A stretch of DNA of 64,000 bases from Buxus sempervirens (Eukaryota; Streptophyta; Magnoliopsida; Buxales; Buxaceae), in the NCBI GenBank assembly GCA_947561395.2, contig OX387194.1, positions 11,456,048 through 11,520,047 on the forward strand, written 5' to 3'. Made by a program: the position numbers and the translations under genes. The notes beneath the pieces are model-generated. The model was given only the letters and a program-made list of their open reading frames with translations. It ran no database searches and was not told the DNA's origin. Below, one piece after another: positions 48,201 through 61,238 of the stretch; positions within the stretch are counted from its first letter, which is position 1, and each line of letters starts with the position of its first letter.

Positions 48201-49301
48201 AACTGGTCACAGTTTAACAACCCATCTGTTTGGTCTACCCATTTGTTAAAACATTAAGCAAGAGGCTTATCCCATTGCTTTCCCATACCTTATTTTTGTG
48301 GAGAGTGACTCTGAGTACTTCAGAAAATAATGGCTCTTTAGAAAGGCATCTGCGTCATTGGAATTCTGGTGTCAGTTTGATGTCTAATTGTTTTAGATAG
48401 TTCATGACTTGTAGATTGGTTTCTGCCATGTTTCATTTAAAACTCTGAATAACTGTCCATTCTCCATATACAGAGAGTTTAGGTTTGGGTTTGCAATAAT
48501 ATCAGCAATGCATGTGCAAAAGTATGAGAAAAAGAAAATGGAAAATCAAAAATACCTGCCAAGTACAGGGGAGAGAAACCAATGAGGTGGCTTCGCTTGT
48601 GCCTACAAATTTGGTTGGTATTTAAGGAAAGTTAATGTGACTGTCTGCAGTAAAATTATTATAAAGCTGCAATTTGACCTCTCATGTGGGTACTTCGGAA
48701 AGTTGAACAAACAGTAACTACATAATTATGGAATGGATCTTCTTCATAACCTGAGATTTCATATATTTGAGAATGATGTTCACACCCATGGCAGCAGCTA
48801 AGACCAAGAACATAATTGATGAACCTAAGAATTTACTTGCCCATAAAGAAGAAAGAAAAAATAAACTGTTCGCTTTTAAGGATGATTTCAAACTGCAAAC
48901 TTGAACCTGACACAAGCAGAGTGATATCTGCAATACATACAAAGATTTCAAATGGTAAATGGAGGAAACCAGATGTTTGCATTTAAAGTAGTAGTTTCTA
49001 TATTCTCCTTCCTACAATATACATAAGACCCAAAGGAAAAACAAGCATGAACCCTGACACTAAGTATTTCCCTGGTTGCTTGGTTGCATGATAGTAAATG
49101 ACAGGAGTTGCCTGTCAAGCTTCTTGGATATGATCTGTTTCAATCATCTATGTATGATTCAATCTGATCTTTCTCATAAGCATAAAGAACAAAAGAAGCC
49201 TGGTTGCTGAAACAAGGTCCATGGAGCAAGTGTACCTTCCAGGATATGCCCCATCTTGCAAAAGATATATTGGCAACCATTTTTTCGAATCCCGTCTAAC
49301 A
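45219..49301. other. Intergenic DNA between the hAT MITE and the hydrolase gene
   Basis: About 4 kb with no recognised gene. It contains a 57-bp tandem duplication (47390-47503) and a GA-rich run near 47600. The 3' UTR of the hydrolase gene lies at its right end. Confidence 0.5.
47390..47503. repeat. Tandem duplication, 57 bp x 2
   Basis: Both copies run ATGGCTTCCAATAAGCCTCC to AACTTCTTGATATCTTTA, with about three differences. Confidence 0.93.
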
Positions 49302-52300
49302 TTATCTCTTGCCAAATCTCAAGCACTTATTATGTCTATCTGTGATACTGGGGTTTGGAGTAAGGCTTTGTTTTGTTTGTTTAGCAAGGGAAAGTTTCTC
49401 CATTGCGTTCATGAACTTGCGCAGATGCCTGATGTACTCGGGAAAAGTTTCCAGGTTACAGTGCCCCCCACCACTGACCCATAGCGGATCATATTTTTCC
49501 TTGGACAATTCCCACAAGCGCTTCCCATGGGACCAATCAACAATGTCATCATTTGTTCCCTGAAAGTGATACATCAATACCCATGTGACATCAGAGTGGA
49601 GATAAGGTTCTGAATAAGCTGGAATGAATTCAATCTTACTGAAGCAGAACAAAACAAAAAAGAGCGGAACCAAGAAAGGCAAAACAAATACAAATATGAA
49701 TAAACTATTGAAAAAATCTCAAGATGTAACAGAAGAATCCAAACAGCAAAATTTACTCTTGCAATTACTAGTCTGGGAATTAAAAAAAAGAACAACTCCA
49801 TCAACATATTAGGCTGTACTATCCAATTTTATGAAAATCAGCCATCTAGTAAACAACTAACAAAATAATAACAAGGGAATGCAAAGCCATATCTTAGGTT
49901 GTCAGACAGAAACCAAATTTTGCACTACCTTGATATCTGCATGAAACTCTTTAAGCAGATTTTTTCTAATGCTTAAAAGAGATCTTGGAAATTACTTTGT
50001 CTGGAAATAGTTTCTGATTGGGCATGGCTTTTCTGGTTTTTATTTTTCTTTTACTGTTCTTCTTATTTTTCCTGATTGAGCATGGCAAACAGGCTAATCA
50101 GCTTGAGCCAGCATCTCCACACATATGACCAATTGATACGCCCAGGATGTAGCCAAATCTTTGCAACATAGCTTATACCTATATGCATTAATTGGACAAA
50201 AAATCATCCAGCAACATAACATATGAAATTTATAATTTTATGCTACATTTGTTTAATGCTCTTCCATGCCTATGAATCCTAATTTCTCAACTTTGCAAGA
50301 TTCAACAAACCATACATGTACTGTATTCTGAAACCTGTACATATATCGTTGTAATAAAGAGCAGAACACCATGGTTGTATGGGAACCAGGGATAGACTGG
50401 TCATCACTGGTTTCTTAACATGCTGCCAATCTTGGTACATTTCAGCCAGTCTGGACAGCATCAGACAAGATAATATTGATCTTAATGAAAGAGCCACAAG
50501 TGGTTTATAGGTGACAAATCTGATTATATATATTTTTTCTTCTTGTCAAAACCCACTGTCTCCCCTTTTCACTTAATGTTTTAAAGAGGCAGGATTGTAT
50601 GTGCCTGGAAGGAAGAACATCTAGAAAAACTTGCAACATGGAGAACCAATCTCCTTTTTAAAGCAAGTACAGCTGTGATTATTAAATCAACCATCACATC
50701 AATTCCCCAATATGCTATGAACTGTTTTTTATTACCTAGAGAAACTAGGCGAAGTATTGATAGAAGCCAAGAGAGTTCTTCTGGAACCATTCAAGTACAA
50801 GAGACGGGGGTCTAGGATTTTGTACTATCACAAGTATCAATAGAGCCTATATGGCTAAACTGGAATGAAGGATTCCTACTCAACAGGATAATCTATTGGT
50901 AAAAATTGTCAAAGTCAAATATTGACGAAAAATAAATAAATTCTGCAAGCTAGAGCTAAAATGTGCACACATCCACTATTTGGAAGAATATTCTGAAAAC
51001 TAGAAATGTCTTCGATGGATAGGAGGGGATGGAGAAAAAATTTACTTCCAGGTGCATAATTAGAATCTAAGCTATCCTATCTATTATATTTTGCATCCTT
51101 GTGAGCAATTTAATAGGTCAATGGAAGTAATTTCACAGACAGTAACAAAGAATGGTATGTAGACGACTTGATTTTTCTTTTCATTGCAATGGTTTAAATA
51201 TTCAGCAAGAATCCCTATAAGTAAAAAGAAAATGAGTGACTATATGTGTTGGGTCCTAGTACGACTAGAAAGTTCTCAATTAAATCTACCTTAAAATTAA
51301 TTAGTGATGAGAAAGTAAATGGATCTCTCAACCAAATTAAAAACATATGGAAATTGTTATGTCCTCCAAGAAATGCCTTACCAGTAGAAGAGAGCTTAAG
51401 GAAAAGAAACATACCTTTAGACCCAACATGCATATGGTGTCCTATGATTGAGTACTAATCATGTGTTTAAGAATTGCAGGTTCCTCAATGAAGTGTGGGA
51501 GTGCATACAAAAGACATGGCAACTACCTAAGCCTACTATTGAAATTACTAACTAGCTCTTATACATTTTGGCAAGAGATCAAGAAAAAACTTTATAGTTA
51601 GCGTTATTTTCTGAAGGATTTGAAAAGCATGAAACACACTATGTTTTTAGAAAAATTTTACCAATTCTAATACTAATTTAGACAAAGATATTTGGCTTTG
51701 CAAAGAATTTAGCAATATTTATAATCTAAGTATATTGGAGAATGAAGGTCATTAAAAAGGGTAATACTCCAACTAAAAAGGAAGAACTGGTGCATTGGAC
51801 TACTTCCTATTAGGTTGAATTAAACTAACTTTCGACAGCACAACTAAAGGTCGACAATCAGCAATAAAAAGAATTGCTAGAGACTATAAAGGTGGGCCTT
51901 TATTTGCATCCATGTCATCTGTGCAATCAAATAATGTACAAAGTTTTTAAGGAATTTGCTTTGAGGGAATGTTTATTATTATGTAAAGAAAGAGGAGTAG
52001 ACACTATATGTATAGCAGAGGACCCATTGTTTATTATCAAGGGAATTAAAGATGATAGTAGTATTCCTTGGTCGCTGTGGTCAGGCAGGAGATTAAACAC
52101 ATGCTAAAGGAAGATTTTGATAATGTTGTTATTTCTCATGCATTTAGGGAAGGAAATAAATTAGCTGATCAATTAGTTAATAGGTGTCACACAGAAGGTA
52201 GATTCTACTTTCTGGGGGAAATTCACTCCCAAGTGAAGTACAATCTTTAGTGCGGGAAGATAATTTGGATCGTTCTGTAAGTCATACTGTAAGACATTAT

Positions 52301-55300
52301 TAATCTTAAAAATATTTTCTCTTAAAAAAAAGGCATATTTGAAGTTCTGAATTATAATGTTGCATGGAGAATATACTTCAGCAAGATACTTATAGTTGTT
52401 TCCTTTAGGTGATCTATCTAATGAATGAGAAAACCACACAAACACCCCCCACCCACCCAAAAACACCACCCCACCACTCCAAAAAATAATTGTGAGATAT
52501 TAAATGCTTTTGATTTCAGCTAGAACATTTGAAACCTTGACTCATCAATTTTAGAGAATACCCTAGAGAAGCCTCTGTGCCATATTCCAGTTCCATCATC
52601 CAAAGTAAAGACTTTGTGCTATATAATTGAGACCATAGTCATCAAATAAAGATGAAGATAGAATGCAGAGGATGCAGAAAGCATTGATGGATTAGAAAAC
52701 TAATAATGGAGAATTTAATATAACAAAAGTGAATATCACAATGGCATATGGGTATTGACACAGATGTGGATATGAAAAGGGGCATGGCATACGATCTAGT
52801 AAGGTTAAGAAACATACACACATTCATACCTTATCCAAAACATTAATAATTAAATTTCAACTTTCTTAAGTTCTATAACATTCATAACTCATCCAATATC
52901 TTAATACTTCAAAATCCATCTTTGATCTTTTTAGCTCTATAATGCTTCTTCAGAAATAACTTATAATCAAATTAATTCACATTTGTAATTTTTATAATGT
53001 GCTTCCCATAGCATCCTTTGAACTCACTATTATAAATTGTTAGTGAAAAAAAATGGAACTTTTTGAGTAACAAAAAGAACAGATGAGTCTAATAGGTAAT
53101 GAGGAATCTTATAATTTATGATACAAACACCAATGAGGAACCAACAACGTCTATGAGTTTCAGTTTCTTGTTTTGTTGGCATGTTTACTGGATGCATTAC
53201 TGTTAAGAAGGATAACTGAGGGATTAAACAGAGATGACTAGACATTATCTAACAAAAATCCCCCAGTAGGCCAAGGAATTATTTTACTTCTCCCTGGCAC
53301 TGGAATTTTTCCACATTTCTGAATCCAAGACATCACCCATGTAAATTTGTGAACCTCAATTCAAAGTATTATTTCCTCCAGAAAGGGTCAACCAAAGAGG
53401 GAGCTTTCTAGTCCAGCCCGGTTGTTGCTTAGGATCAGAAAGAGAAAAAGGAAATAGAAGATAGAAGGATGAAGGGGGAATCATGCAGTTAAAATGGTTA
53501 TGAGGAGACTTAGGTTCTTCCTAGCACAGTTAAGTTTTTTACATTTCTGAAACCAAGACATCATCCATATAAATTTGTCAACATCAATTCAAAGTAATAT
53601 TTCCTCCAGGAAGGGTCAAGGAAGCTTTGTACTCCAGCCCAGTTGTCTTTTAGGATCAGAAACAGAAAAAGAGAAAATAGACAGATGAAAAGGGAATGCC
53701 GTTGTCAAAAGGGTCACACAACAAGGTTTAATTTTTGCAGATAAGGCAGAACTAAATATGAAAGGAGAAAAATAAAAGATGAGAAAGTAGCATAAAAAAA
53801 TATGAACTGATATGCTCAAAATAATAGTATCTATGCACCAATTCTAAAGCATGGATCAGGATGTTTCTTCCATCTCTTTTAATTCCAGAATCCAGAGAAA
53901 GGAAAAGATAAACCTATTTGACTACACAATAAGTAGGAAAAATTACTCAAGGTACTCTAACAGATCCAACTAAACAAATAAGGAAGATTTGAACTCCAAT
54001 GTAAGTCATGTAACCTTTTAAGATAGCATATGAGAATTATAAAACATTCAATAAGAACTATACCAATCTAATAGAGTAATTCAGTCATATTAAAAAAATT
54101 GGTTGGAAATTAGCAAAGGAGAATCCATCGTCAATGTTGTAGAATCAAATCTTGCATATCATTATGAAGCATAACTTAAAATTTTAAAAAGAATAGTCAA
54201 AAAAAAAGAGAGAGAAAGGAAAAATAGTTTTTTCCTTCTTGAATGATCAAACTCCTTTCTAACAGAGAAAATCTTCTCCAGAAATAAAAAAAGGAGCATA
54301 TGAATCATGGAGCATTCCTAAACCTTAAAGCAAACATATAAAAAAAATGAAGACTTACATGTATAACAAGAACTGGGCAGCTGACATTCCGTATTTTGTC
54401 TATATTCTGAAAATAATGAACAGACATTCCTTAGTGCAAACACAGATTTTCAAACATGAAATTGAAGCGGAAAAACTCCCTCTTCAAAACTTACTTTAAA
54501 TATGTCGAACCAGAATGTCATCTTGACAGGATACAGCACACGTATGCCTGAAAGGATAGCACTATGCAGAACAACAGCCCTTAGCCTTGGCAAACGAGCA
54601 GCCAAGTGTAATGTGGGTCCACTTCCAACGGATTGCCCGTATAGAATCACATCTTCCTGCCTAATTCCATAATCTCTCTTCAAACAATTATACACAGCCT
54701 CAATGTCATAGTATGTGTTGAACTCAGATGGCTATCATAAATATTGGGATAACCACTAATTAGAAACATCAATAGATATTAAAGAAGATACACTGAAAAA
54801 TAAACAGAAAAGCAAGAAAAGAGATAAGATCCTTTTCCCTCCTCCTGTGAAAATCCACAAAAAGCCATCTAGGGGTCATTAACAGTTTATACGAGATAAT
54901 TTAAAGTAAAAAGTACTTCATTAACAAATAAATATCACATATTTCTCACCTTACCAGAAGAGGCTCCATATCCAGAATAATCATAGCTGTAATGAAGCAT
55001 AATATATTTAGTTAATAATCAGAAATTAAGCCTTTTAGTCATAGTACTTAAAGCTTGCTTTGCTTCCCTAATAACATTGCTATAAGCCCTATAACTAACC
55101 ACATAAAACTCATTTACTCATATTGCAACAAGAAGTTCCTGATGTTTATACATACAACAGATAAATACAACATTTTAACAACATTAAAGAAAGCCTATAT
55201 TATCCCAACACCATCTCAAAAATGCTAATCACCATTACCCAAATGATTGATGCAACATAAGAATCCACCTGGGTTATCAATTCATATATGTCGAGCAATG

Positions 55301-56046
55301 AAATATAAAAACCCAATACTCCAAAACAAGAAAAGACCAAGAGGGATATTGACCACCATTCAACCTAATTTTTAATTAAGGATCGAGATTCGCCAACGTG
55401 ACAACTTGATCAGGTGAACTAGTCCTCCATGTAAAAGCAAAATCAATGCCAATTTTATAGCACCCAAGCTTAGTATAATATAATGGATTCTGAAAATTGG
55501 ATAAACGGATTATTCAATTAACAAAATCAACAAATAGACTGACAACCTAGCCGATACCCAAAAGGAGAAAAACAAAAAGATAAAATGCGTATTGAATCCC
55601 ATGTTCATCCAAGCAGAACAGGACCAGAAACAGCCAAACCCATCACCAATAAACCGATAAGCAAGCAATCCCAGGAAAATCCCAGATTCCAAAACACTGA
55701 AAAACACCACAACAAAGAATGAAAATCTAACAACAAAACGAAACTACCTCATGATGTTGACACGCAGGTGCGCTCTAAGCTCCATAAAGAGTTCCAGCAT
55801 CTGGCCCAAATCGGCAGCGTTGCCATGAGAATACAAAACTGTAAATCTCGCATATGGGTGTTTCCAGAACGTTGCGACAATCTTATTCCCTCCCCTGGTA
55901 TCAAGCAAATGGACGCCCATGTTCTTATCAGCCGTGACACCAGAGAACGAAAGCTGCCCATCTTCTTCTCTGTACACATCATAAGTCGGCGGTTCTGGCG
56001 GGAAAAACGCGAATTTTGCAGCAACACTCGACGTCACGTTGCCCAT
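49302..56046 (-). CDS. ABHD17-like alpha/beta hydrolase (serine hydrolase, putative protein depalmitoylase)
   Basis: Five exons: 55748-56046, 54950-54986, 54495-54731, 54359-54406 and 49302-49559, all GT-AG, giving 292 aa. The N-terminus [17 protein letters not shown] has a Gly2 N-myristoylation-type start. The core reads [27 protein letters not shown] and then the nucleophile elbow YGQSVGSGP (S146). Further on come [18 protein letters not shown] (D211) and GGGHCNLE (H240), so the Ser-Asp-His triad is intact. Mammalian ABHD17 proteins remove palmitate from Ras and other membrane proteins; plant members are largely uncharacterised, so the substrate is inferred. Intron 4 is 4799 nt and holds a LINE fragment and a tandem duplication. 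The 5' leader has a GA/CT repeat. Confidence 0.96.
51240..52260 (+). mobile_element. L1-type LINE fragment (zf-RVT and RNase H) antisense in hydrolase intron 4
   Basis: The plus-strand frames read [37 protein letters not shown] and, after a frameshift, [18 protein letters not shown] (zf-RVT). About 0.4 kb later come [20 protein letters not shown] and [15 protein letters not shown] (RNase H, with the REGN-LAD motif). It is frameshifted and truncated, and opposite in orientation to the host gene. Confidence 0.7.
53291..53709. repeat. Imperfect tandem duplication, about 200 bp x 2, in hydrolase intron 4
   Basis: Copy 1 (53291-53493) and copy 2 (53518-53709) share CACATTTCTGAA-CCAAGACATCA, CAATTCAAAGTA-TATTTCC and TAGGATCAGAAA-AGAAAAA blocks in the same order. 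They have diverged by substitutions and small indels. Confidence 0.85.
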
Positions 56047-58654
56047 TAAAACAAACCCAACTCACAAGAAAATCGAACAAGCTACAACCAACAAACACTA
56101 CACCATCAACGATTTCATCCTCTCTCTCTCTCTCTCTCTCTCTGTTTCCCTTACATTTTCCTTGGCTCTTCTTCCAGAAACTACAAATTTCTTCAATCCT
56201 GCTACACACCAGAAACACCAATTACAATGTTTTGCAGAAAATTATGGGTTTGCTGCTTTGCTGTGTTTGATTTGCTGCAACCCAATTGTAAACGGTAACA
56301 GAAAACAGGACCGATCCAAATGGCGAGCTGGAAAGCAGGAACTGCATTCAAAACAAAGAACCAGAAATTAATAACAGGAAAAAAAATTAATTAAGAGAAA
56401 AAAAAATGTTAAATAAGAGATGTGATGTCATGGGAGGCGATGGAGGGCTCAGATTTGGTCAAAGCGTTCTTCGTTATCAGAGGAAAAAATTGCAGAGAGT
56501 CAGACATTCCTCATTGCTTTGCTCAGCCAATCGTTAAGAAAGCTGGCAATTCGTTCGACGGGTTTAGAGGACTATGCTTTAACAAGTAACCTTCTTTTCA
56601 TATATTATTATGATAATACCCTCATACCGTTGAATCATCCAATGATTCCACTCATTCGGAAGCGAGACTACTCTAATCCATGTATCTAGTAATCCGCTCG
56701 TGGGCCCGGATTATCAAAACAAGGTAAGCTTGGATTTATCATTTTATTTTATACATCTGATATATAAAATCTGGTATATAAGCCTAAATTTTATTTTATT
56801 TTTTTTACAATTTTCCCTTTTTTAATGATTTCTTAGTTTGAAATTAATTTTCGAATCAAATTCTAAATAACAAGTTCTTTATTCATATACTAATTCAATT
56901 CAATTCAGACTCTAGAAAGGTTTTCTAAATTTATGTATTCAAAAAGTTTCTCTTCATATCCTAATTCAATTAAAATTTAAATAATAAATATTAAAAATAA
57001 AACTAATGTTTCAAAATTACTATATACAAACACACGCATATTTTATATATATATAATAAAATTTTAACCATAATTTCTGAGTTGAAAAAAATTAAAATTT
57101 CTTAACCCTAGTTTTAATTTCAAACAAAATTGATCATATCCCAACCTTACATATCTATTATATATACTTATATTTTAACCATGATTTCTTAGTTAGACTC
57201 TACTAGATTTTTTTTTTCTTTTTTGTTTTTACTAATCTAAAAGAAATACATTATTCTTCTTTAAAAGGGGGTCTTTTAGATTTATAAATTAAATTTTTTT
57301 GCTTACATTATAATTTAACTCAAACTCTCTTTCAAAATAGGTTTTATAAAAAATAGTGTAATTATTCAACAATAGAAAATATCACCTGTAATATCATCAT
57401 GGACTATGTATTCAACCTGTTTTTATAAAATCAAAAACACAATCAATATAAGCCCACATAAAAGAGATTCTAATACTACCATGTCTCTTAGTGCACCAAT
57501 CACATGGTGTCAAGGAGACACAAGTAATGATAACATATTGTTCTAGTTAAGATTGGTGCCGCAGTGGCTAAAGGCAAAGAATGTCACACAAACAAATAAT
57601 AATGAATATAATAAGCCAAAGATACCTTGAACCTTATGATTACTTAACACTTACCTTAATCTCACTATCCTTGCACTTGATCCATTTCTAAGACAAGATA
57701 ATAAGCTACTCTCGTCGCAAGTTATAGCAAGAAGGAATCTAAGTGAAGATTATGTTGCCAAATGAATCCAAGTGACCTTATCATCCTAGTCCTTCATAAG
57801 TTAACCAATGTGTTAAAATTAGGGTTATAGTACCATAAATGAAGATTTGCTACTTTAATTTAGGAGCTAAAACCAAAAAAGTTGTATCCTTTTGAGTCTA
57901 CAGGCGACTTCCAAAACCTTTTAAGCCGTGTAATATGTGATTTGGTATGTAAGGAATGAATGAATGAATATAATAACTAGAAGGATATAAATAAATATAG
58001 TAAATTATGATTAAACATAAGGAGATGAATGTAATAAAAATGCTCAATGCTTTCTTAAATGTTTTCATCTGTACCGTTTAAAGCAAAGACTAAAGATTCT
58101 GGCCCAACATTTATTTCTTTACACTTAAAAATTTGTAAAGACTTTAATATCATTTTAATAACTAATTAAACAATCAGGGTTTATGTAAAGATTTTGTAAT
58201 TGGGTTTAAGTGTGTGTGCAGCACAAATATTTAATCAAAATTAATAATAAGAGAGTTGGTTGATTTTAACTTGGATGCGAAAAATAATGGTATACATACA
58301 TACAAATATTAAAAGAATATACGACATGAATATAAATACACCATAATGTATAGAGATATGGACAAGAAAAAGGCCAAATTTGTTGATATGGTGGTGGTGT
58401 AGAAGGCCCTCACCCAACACTGACCCATCACCATCACTAGCATGCCACATGCATTACATTTCTCATTTGACTAAGAAATTCCAATCAAAGATGTGTGGCA
58501 AGTTGTTTGCTTTAGACCGGGACTCTAAAATCTACTAGTCAAAAGAGAATGCATTTCCTCTAGTCTCAGAATCCAGTGACACCTTGATACCACTGATTGA
58601 GATGTGTTTTGGGATGTGGGCCCTATATTGAAACAGCATAAGTCGGCTCTAGTA
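56047..58654. other. Upstream region of the hydrolase gene and AT-rich intergenic DNA
   Basis: 56047-56600 is the probable promoter and leader of the hydrolase gene (minus strand), with a CT/GA microsatellite at 56121-56143. The rest is very AT-rich with no recognised gene. Confidence 0.55.
56121..56143. repeat. (CT)n microsatellite in the hydrolase leader
   Basis: About eleven CT units, reading as (GA)n in the minus-strand 5' leader some 75-97 nt before the ATG. Confidence 0.92.
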
Positions 58655-58681
58655 CCACCAAGTGGTATCAGAGGAAACAGT
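58655..58681 (+). mobile_element. Retroelement remnant with a TGGTATCAGAGG (tRNA-iMet PBS-like) motif
   Basis: ACCACCAAGTGGTATCAGAG and GAAAC directly precede the run of N. TGGTATCAGAG is the classic plant retrotransposon primer-binding motif. The element's body is hidden by the gap. Confidence 0.4.
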
Positions 58682-58881
58682 NNNNNNNNNNNNNNNNNNN
58701 NNNNNNNNNNNNNNNNNNNNNNNNNNNNNNNNNNNNNNNNNNNNNNNNNNNNNNNNNNNNNNNNNNNNNNNNNNNNNNNNNNNNNNNNNNNNNNNNNNNN
58801 NNNNNNNNNNNNNNNNNNNNNNNNNNNNNNNNNNNNNNNNNNNNNNNNNNNNNNNNNNNNNNNNNNNNNNNNNNNNNNNNN
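58682..58881. other. Assembly gap, 200 N
   Basis: Exactly 200 consecutive N, a round number, so the true length is unknown. It lies at the edge of repetitive DNA. Protein frames that read through it are meaningless. Confidence 0.98.
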
Positions 58882-59413
58882 ATTTATTGTAACGCCCCGA
58901 ACCCGGGTCAATGCAAAACCGGCACCAAACCCGAACCCAGTTCGCTACTGTAACAACTCGAATCCAGCTCAACAACCGAATTCGAGATGCTACTGGGCCC
59001 ATATCATACAATCAACTACAAATAACCAAACTAGAACAATCAAATAATCCATTTATTAATAACTATGAGAGTGCGGAAACATCAATGTGCAGAAGTGTAG
59101 CCTAACATCATCATAATAAGAATAAAGTAAACCATCCATCCAAATGATCAAGTCTGGTAATAATCAAAGGGTTCTAATCACTCAATCTTTTCTGTCTCCA
59201 AATGCATCAAAACCAAATAAATAAATAAAACTATCAAGTATCATAAAATCATCTCTCCTCGACCTCAGATCATGTCTGGATAATAGTACTCCTCCAGTGA
59301 AAAATCAGCAAGCCTCACTCTGGAAATCCCCACTAGGATCCCCCTCTCACGTATCAGCTGAAAAATATAAGATAAGAGAAGTAGGGTGAGATACAAATAT
59401 CTCAGTAGGTAAC

Positions 59414-61238
59414 TGTGAGACATGGAAAATCAATTTAATGACTTCCTAATCATCACACCCGAGATTCATTAAAAACAAAGAGTCGCCACCATTCTTTTAG
59501 GTGTGAATGGACACCAAAATCATCAAATAAGCACAAAAAGGCAAAATTAGAGTAAAAATAACTCTATTTTAAAAAAACAAAACAAAAACAACCAAAGATG
59601 GGTAAGGGGATTAGGTTATGAACAGGGGAAGGTATTAAGCACCCCTATTCATCCACACAAGGTGGTTGCCAGGTATTGTTCATGTTAAAATAAAGGATGC
59701 TTGCTTAAAAAAGGAAAAAAACGTAAAAGTAACAAAAATGTACGGTTTTTCATATGAATATCCAGATTAATTCAGAAACCTTCAATATGATCATACCATT
59801 CTAAGGGTTTCATGATTAAAATAAAATTGAGATAAAAATCAGATAAAACCAATCTAAAGAGAAACCTGAAAAACTAGCTTTAGGCTAAACCATTAAAAGG
59901 TTGAAAAACTAGATTGAAATCTCTTGATTAAATCATCGAAGAATAAAATTACTTGGAGTACAGATCTGATCCGGATCTCTCAATAGTGGGAAATAGAACC
60001 CCCACTCAACCCCATGTTGATGAAAAAACAGCAAAAATGAGAGTTTAGACCATAGGATCCTTTCTCCAAGATCAAAAACAATTTTAAAATCATATCATGA
60101 AACCCTACAGGTTACTTTCAGGCTTTTGGTTTTAGATCTACCATATTGATCATGATAGATCCAGAATCCTAGCCAAATATCACCAAAATCCAGAAAATAG
60201 TGCTATAGGTGCAAAGGTGTGAAAAATCCAAATTTTAGAAAGAAGTGGGGATCTCATGCTATAAACATCATGGATTCATAGAACTCCTCCATATTCAAAA
60301 TAAAATCATTAAAACATTAGCAGGATATTAAAAGTAACCACATCTCACAGATTATAGCACATGAGGGTTTACTCTACGGATCCACCTGTTCTCTTTAACC
60401 CTAGCTCTCTCTTCACGTTTTATGGCTAAAGAGGATTCTTGAGGTACTTGAAGATAGGTTTGGGGATACAAACACAAAAGAGGCCTTATTATACAGAAAA
60501 TAAGAACAACAAATTATGGGGTGCTATTCTAGGGATCCACCTGTTCCCCTTTCCCCTAGCTCTCTCTTCACGTTTTACGGCTAGAGAGGAGTCTTGAGGT
60601 ACTTGGAGGCAGGTTTGGGAATACAATTATAAACCAAGCCTTATTCTACAGCAATGGAGAAGATTAGATTATTTTTATAATTGAAAACAGAAAATAAAAG
60701 AGAAAATGGACTTACCTGGATTGAACAAGCAGAGCAGTAGGGATTCCCTTCTTCACTTGGAGCTCTTGAGACTTCAAATTAATGGCCATTTGCTTGAGGA
60801 GAGGCCTTCTATTTATAGGCCAAATCCAGGGCATGGTTGGTCCAGGGTTTGGCCAAGATAAGGTTTCAAATTGAATTAAAAACAGGGATAATGCCAATCC
60901 ATTGCCAAATAGGATAAATAAGAGAATTAGAATGGATAAATAGGAGAATTCGAATCTCTCTGAGAGAGATTTGGGTGCAAATAAGGCTCAAAGATCGAAA
61001 AAAGGCTAAATTGACACAAAACCCCCCGTGCCCGTATATACATTACGAGCGCGTGTTGCTCATAGAGTTAATACAGGCATAGCATACCTGTATATGAATT
61101 GCAGGCGCGACCAGCCCGCAAACAAAGTACGGGCACTGCATGTTTGACCAAATTTTATACTTTTTTGACTTGTTTCAAATCCCAATTACATATTTTCAAT
61201 TATTTTCTCATTTTGTAGTGCAATTTGAGGTGTCTACA
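59414..61238. mobile_element. Nested solo-LTR-like insertion (1825 bp) with GTAAC target duplication
   Basis: It begins TGTGAGACATGGAAAATC and ends TTTGAGGTGTCTACA (TG...CA ends), flanked by perfect 5-bp repeats GTAAC (59409-59413 and 61239-61243). Internal text includes GAGTCGCCACCATTC and AGGTATTAAGCACCCCTATT, words common in plant Ty3/gypsy-type LTRs. No coding capacity, consistent with a solo LTR. It interrupts the outer element, so it is the younger insertion. Confidence 0.72.
60371..60655. repeat. Imperfect tandem duplication (about 154-bp period) inside the nested LTR
   Basis: Copy 1 (60371-60500) and copy 2 (60525-60655) share GGATCCACCTGTTC, CCCTAGCTCTCTCTTCACG and TCTTGAGGTACTTG. 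They differ by several substitutions. Confidence 0.85.

Noticed and set aside
48718..48951. Minus-strand 77-codon frame with a hydrophobic segment and basic tail
   Set aside because: Could resemble a small membrane protein, but no homologue is recognised, no splice or promoter context is evident, and it sits just downstream of the hydrolase gene.
58525..59047. Frames spanning the N run
   Set aside because: They are open only because N codons cannot encode a stop.
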